Source: Clostridia bacterium
GTDB lineage: Bacteria; Bacillota; Clostridia; Oscillospirales; Acutalibacteraceae
Length of the DNA: 43,797 nt
Assembly (NCBI GenBank): GCA_017410585.1
Contig: JAFQQM010000060.1
Location: forward strand, 1-43,797
Reading direction: 5' to 3'
How positions within the stretch are numbered: the first letter of the stretch is position 1; every line of letters starts with the position of its first letter. Positions 41,630 to 43,797 of the stretch are shown here, one piece after another. The notes under the pieces are model-generated. The model searched no databases, was not told the DNA's origin, and saw nothing but the letters and a program-made list of their open reading frames with translations. The position numbers and the translations under genes were made by a program.

Positions 41630-42667
41630 ATGGCGGAGAACAGGGCCGGCATTCTCATCGCCGGTACGATGCTGACCGACAATATCAAGATCATCGACCG
41701 TTATCCCGCCATCGGGATGCTCAGTAACATCGGTGAACTGTCGATGGCGGTGGGCGGATGCGTTCCCAATACCGTCATCGATCTGGCGAAGATCGATCCG
41801 GCGTTGCCGCTGTATGCGGCGGGTCGTATCGGTGACGATGCGAGCGGGCGTTACCTCACCGAGCAGTTGACCCGCTACGGTATCGGTTGCGACGAGGTCT
41901 CGGTCTCCAAGACCGCCAATACCTCGTTTTCGGATGCGATGAGCCTGCGGTCGGGCGAACGCACCTTTTTCCACTATCGCGGTGCCAACGCCGAATTTGG
42001 ACCCGAACACGTCACGCCCGAAAACTGGACCTGTCGGATGGCGCATTTCGGCTACGTGCTGTTGCTCGACCGTTTAGACAGCGCCGACGAGCCGTACGGC
42101 ACGGTGATGGCGCGTCTGTTGCATCGGGTGCAAGAGCAAGGGATCAAGACCTCCATCGACGCGGTCAGCGACAGCAGCGGCAACTTCGCCCGCGTACTGA
42201 CGCCGGCGCTGGCGTATTGCCATTACGTCATCGTCAACGAGATCGAAGGCTGTGCGGCGTGGGGGCTGTCTCCCCGTACCGACGACGGCCGCCTGCACGG
42301 TAAGAATATCGGCGAGGCGATGCGCCGGATGGCCGCTTGCGGTGTTAAGGAGAAGGTCATCATCCACGCCAAGGAAGCCGGCTTCCTCTATGACGTAGCG
42401 ACCGATACGGTCACCGTCCTGCCGTCCCTCTCGGTGCCGTCTTCGGTCATCGCCGGCAGTACCGGCGCGGGGGATGCCTTTTGTGCCGGTTCGCTGTACG
42501 GTCTGTACAACGGCTACGACGATCTGAAAATTTTGGAATTTGCCTCGGCGGCGGCGGTCTGTAACCTGACCTGCGATAACGCTGTTGACGGTATGAAAAA
42601 CGCCGACGAGGTGTGGGCGGTTGCCTCTAAGTACCCCCGCCTCGCTCTGGAAGGAGTAATGGGTTAA
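41630..42667 (+). CDS. PfkB-family sugar kinase
   Basis: The 345-residue protein has the PfkB motif 1 (MAVGGCVPNTVIDLAK) and motif 2 (AGSTGAGDAFCAGSLYG) with the catalytic-base Asp in GAGD. The ATG at 41630, one base after the NagB-like stop, is preferred; a GTG at 41612 lies in the previous gene and has no site. Its overlap with the aldolase (TAATG) shows tight coupling. In such operons the kinase makes a 1,6-bisphosphate or 1-phosphate for the aldolase (tagatose-6-phosphate or fructose-type); the specific sugar is not readable. RBS GGAG. Confidence 0.9.
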   Translation: MAENRAGILIAGTMLTDNIKIIDRYPAIGMLSNIGELSMAVGGCVPNTVIDLAKIDPALPLYAAGRIGDDASGRYLTEQLTRYGIGCDEVSVSKTANTSFSDAMSLRSGERTFFHYRGANAEFGPEHVTPENWTCRMAHFGYVLLLDRLDSADEPYGTVMARLLHRVQEQGIKTSIDAVSDSSGNFARVLTPALAYCHYVIVNEIEGCAAWGLSPRTDDGRLHGKNIGEAMRRMAACGVKEKVIIHAKEAGFLYDVATDTVTVLPSLSVPSSVIAGSTGAGDAFCAGSLYGLYNGYDDLKILEFASAAAVCNLTCDNAVDGMKNADEVWAVASKYPRLALEGVMG

Positions 42668-43593
42668 TGTTAGTTACCATGAACGAAGTCCTGCAGGACG
42701 CCAAAAAAGGTCACTACGCGGTTGGCTTGTTCAACGCCGTGACGCTGGAACTGGCGCAGGGCATTATTGCCGCCGCGGAGGAGACCGGCTCGCCGGTCAT
42801 TTTCGGTACGGCGGAGGTACTGTTGCCGTACAATTCGCTGGAAGACCTCGCGATGATCCTCATCCCGATGGCCAAGCGGGCGAAGGTGCCGGTGGTGGTG
42901 CATCTCGACCACGGTCTGCACAAGGAGACCTGCCTCAAAGCGCTCAAACTCGGGTTTTCGTCCATTATGTACGATTGCTCGACCGAGTCGTACGAGGTCA
43001 ATTGCGAGCGTGTCCGCGAAATGACCGAGATCGCGCATTCCTACGGTGCGTCCATCGAAGGCGAGATCGGTCACGTCGGCGGTGCCGAAGGTACCGAAAC
43101 GGCACAGCAACAGGCGGATGCCTCCAAATTCTACACCACCCCGCAGGAGGCGAAAGATTTCGTCGACCGCACCGGCGTGGATGCGCTGGCGATCGCGGTC
43201 GGTACGGCTCACGGCGCCTACAAACTGCCGCCCAAACTGGATTTTGACCGTATCCGCACCATTGCGCGGACGGTGCCGACTCCGTTGGTGTTGCACGGCG
43301 GCTCCGGTCTGACCGACGAGGATTTCCGCAAGGCGATCGAAGCGGGTATTTCCAAGGTCAATATTTTTACCGACATCAACATCGCCGCGGTGGAGTCCGC
43401 GATGGCGCACTTTACCAGTATGGGCAAGGGCATCATCGACCTGCTCCCCTCGGTCCGCGAGGCGGTCAAGTTGTCGGTGATCGAAAAAATGCAACTGTTT
43501 GGCAGTTGCGGTAAAGCGCCGGTCTCGCCCCAGCCGGACGAGGCTCTGGTTCGTCGTGTCGTAGAGGAAGTTCTGCGCTCGTACGGTCGCTGA
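42667..43593 (+). CDS. class II fructose/tagatose-bisphosphate-type aldolase
   Basis: The 308-residue protein is a class II metal-dependent aldolase. Zinc-ligand segments are visible: HLDHG, VGTAHG and LHGGSG; SIEGEIGHVGG and VNIFTDINI are also family landmarks. It starts on the last base of the kinase stop codon, with AAGGAG ten bases upstream. The product is probably dihydroxyacetone phosphate plus an aldehyde that enters glycolysis. With the deacetylase, NagB-like protein and kinase it completes a plausible amino-sugar pathway like the GalNAc/tagatose route; fructose-bisphosphate is the alternative substrate. Confidence 0.92.
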   Translation: MLVTMNEVLQDAKKGHYAVGLFNAVTLELAQGIIAAAEETGSPVIFGTAEVLLPYNSLEDLAMILIPMAKRAKVPVVVHLDHGLHKETCLKALKLGFSSIMYDCSTESYEVNCERVREMTEIAHSYGASIEGEIGHVGGAEGTETAQQQADASKFYTTPQEAKDFVDRTGVDALAIAVGTAHGAYKLPPKLDFDRIRTIARTVPTPLVLHGGSGLTDEDFRKAIEAGISKVNIFTDINIAAVESAMAHFTSMGKGIIDLLPSVREAVKLSVIEKMQLFGSCGKAPVSPQPDEALVRRVVEEVLRSYGR

Positions 43594-43597
43594 AAAC

Positions 43598-43632
43598 ATC
43601 CGTCGTTTCTTTTTGGAAACGGCGGATTTTTC
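43598..43632 (+). terminator. rho-independent terminator of the amino-sugar operon
   Basis: ATCCGTCGTTTC (43598-43609) pairs with GAAACGGCGGAT (43616-43627), one wobble pair, followed by a T-run, directly after the aldolase stop. From here to 43763 I see no gene. Confidence 0.85.
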
Positions 43633-43656
43633 GTTGCTTTTTTCATTTTGATATGC

Positions 43657-43694
43657 TATACCATAAGAGAACCGAACCCCGCATCGCCGCCGGT
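43657..43694. repeat. inverted copy of the left-end promoter segment plus direct repeat
   Basis: The reverse complement of 43657-43677 matches 154-174 at 19 of 21 positions and includes CTTATGGTATA. The directly oriented GCATCGCCGCCGGT follows at 43681-43694, as at 118-131. Both ends of the window therefore carry the same two elements in different arrangements, as expected for a dispersed intergenic repeat. Confidence 0.6.
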
Positions 43695-43763
43695 ATGTCT
43701 TTTGGGCGCTTTTCCCGTTTTCTCCTTTGAAAGGCGCCAGCCTATCGGCAGTCGAAAACACGA

Positions 43764-43797
43764 AAATCATCCCAAAACCCATAAAACCGGCGGTGCA
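43764..43797. repeat. terminal direct repeat, right copy
   Basis: These 34 bases equal bases 1-34. See the left copy for the possible meanings. Confidence 0.9.

Noticed and set aside
1-43797. CRISPR arrays, tRNA or rRNA genes, insertion sequences, integrases, replication genes
   Set aside because: I saw no regularly spaced repeats, RNA gene signatures or transposase/recombinase motifs.

Overview
The window looks like a carbohydrate-use island from a high-GC, Gram-positive gut-type Firmicute, probably in the Clostridia (Oscillospirales/Ruminococcaceae-like). The grounds are strong AGGAGG-type ribosome binding sites, lipoprotein and SPATGD-type anchored surface proteins, a dockerin and a cohesin, and ABC sugar importers with no ATPase gene beside them. 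This is an inference from gene content; there is no rRNA, tRNA or core marker to settle it. The first and last 34 bases are identical, so the window may be a closed circle or a segment bounded by a repeat.

Layout. Positions 1-228 hold repeat-like DNA and a promoter, followed by an AraC regulator (229-1038). A leftward operon (3655-1084) encodes a second AraC regulator, a cytoplasmic alpha/beta hydrolase and an RpiB-type isomerase. From a divergent promoter region (3656-3865), which carries an inverted repeat around the promoter, a rightward cluster of 20 genes runs to 36381 with mostly short gaps. It encodes a membrane-anchored four-module surface protein; a giant solute-binding protein fused to carbohydrate-binding-like domains with two permeases; an NHL-propeller/TPR membrane protein, a Yip1-like protein and a large lipoprotein; a second pair of permeases, a membrane-anchored beta-helix protein and a second solute-binding lipoprotein; two giant multi-module surface proteins, one carrying a LamG domain, a metallophosphoesterase and a dockerin; then mostly cytoplasmic enzymes (beta-helix GH110-like, SGNH esterase, GH78-like, Gfo/Idh/MocA dehydrogenase, TIM-barrel isomerase); and finally a secreted cohesin protein and a 46-residue acidic peptide.

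Beyond a bidirectional terminator, a leftward pair (GH13 glucosidase and TIM-barrel isomerase) lies downstream of a third AraC gene. A rightward operon from 39953 encodes a PIG-L deacetylase, a NagB-like isomerase/deaminase, a PfkB kinase and a class II aldolase. This is a plausible route from an N-acetylated hexosamine to triose phosphates.

Working model (inference): the surface proteins and two binding proteins capture a complex, probably acetylated and amino-sugar-containing glycan. The importers bring in oligosaccharides, energised by an ATPase encoded elsewhere. Cytoplasmic esterases, glycosidases and an oxidoreductase/isomerase pair dismantle them, and the last operon feeds glycolysis. 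The most unusual points are a recurring beta-rich surface module with a D-x-x-G-x-I-hydrophobic-aromatic-P signature, seen 11 times in three proteins; a dockerin and a cohesin in one locus; and paired exported and cytoplasmic GH110-like beta-helices.
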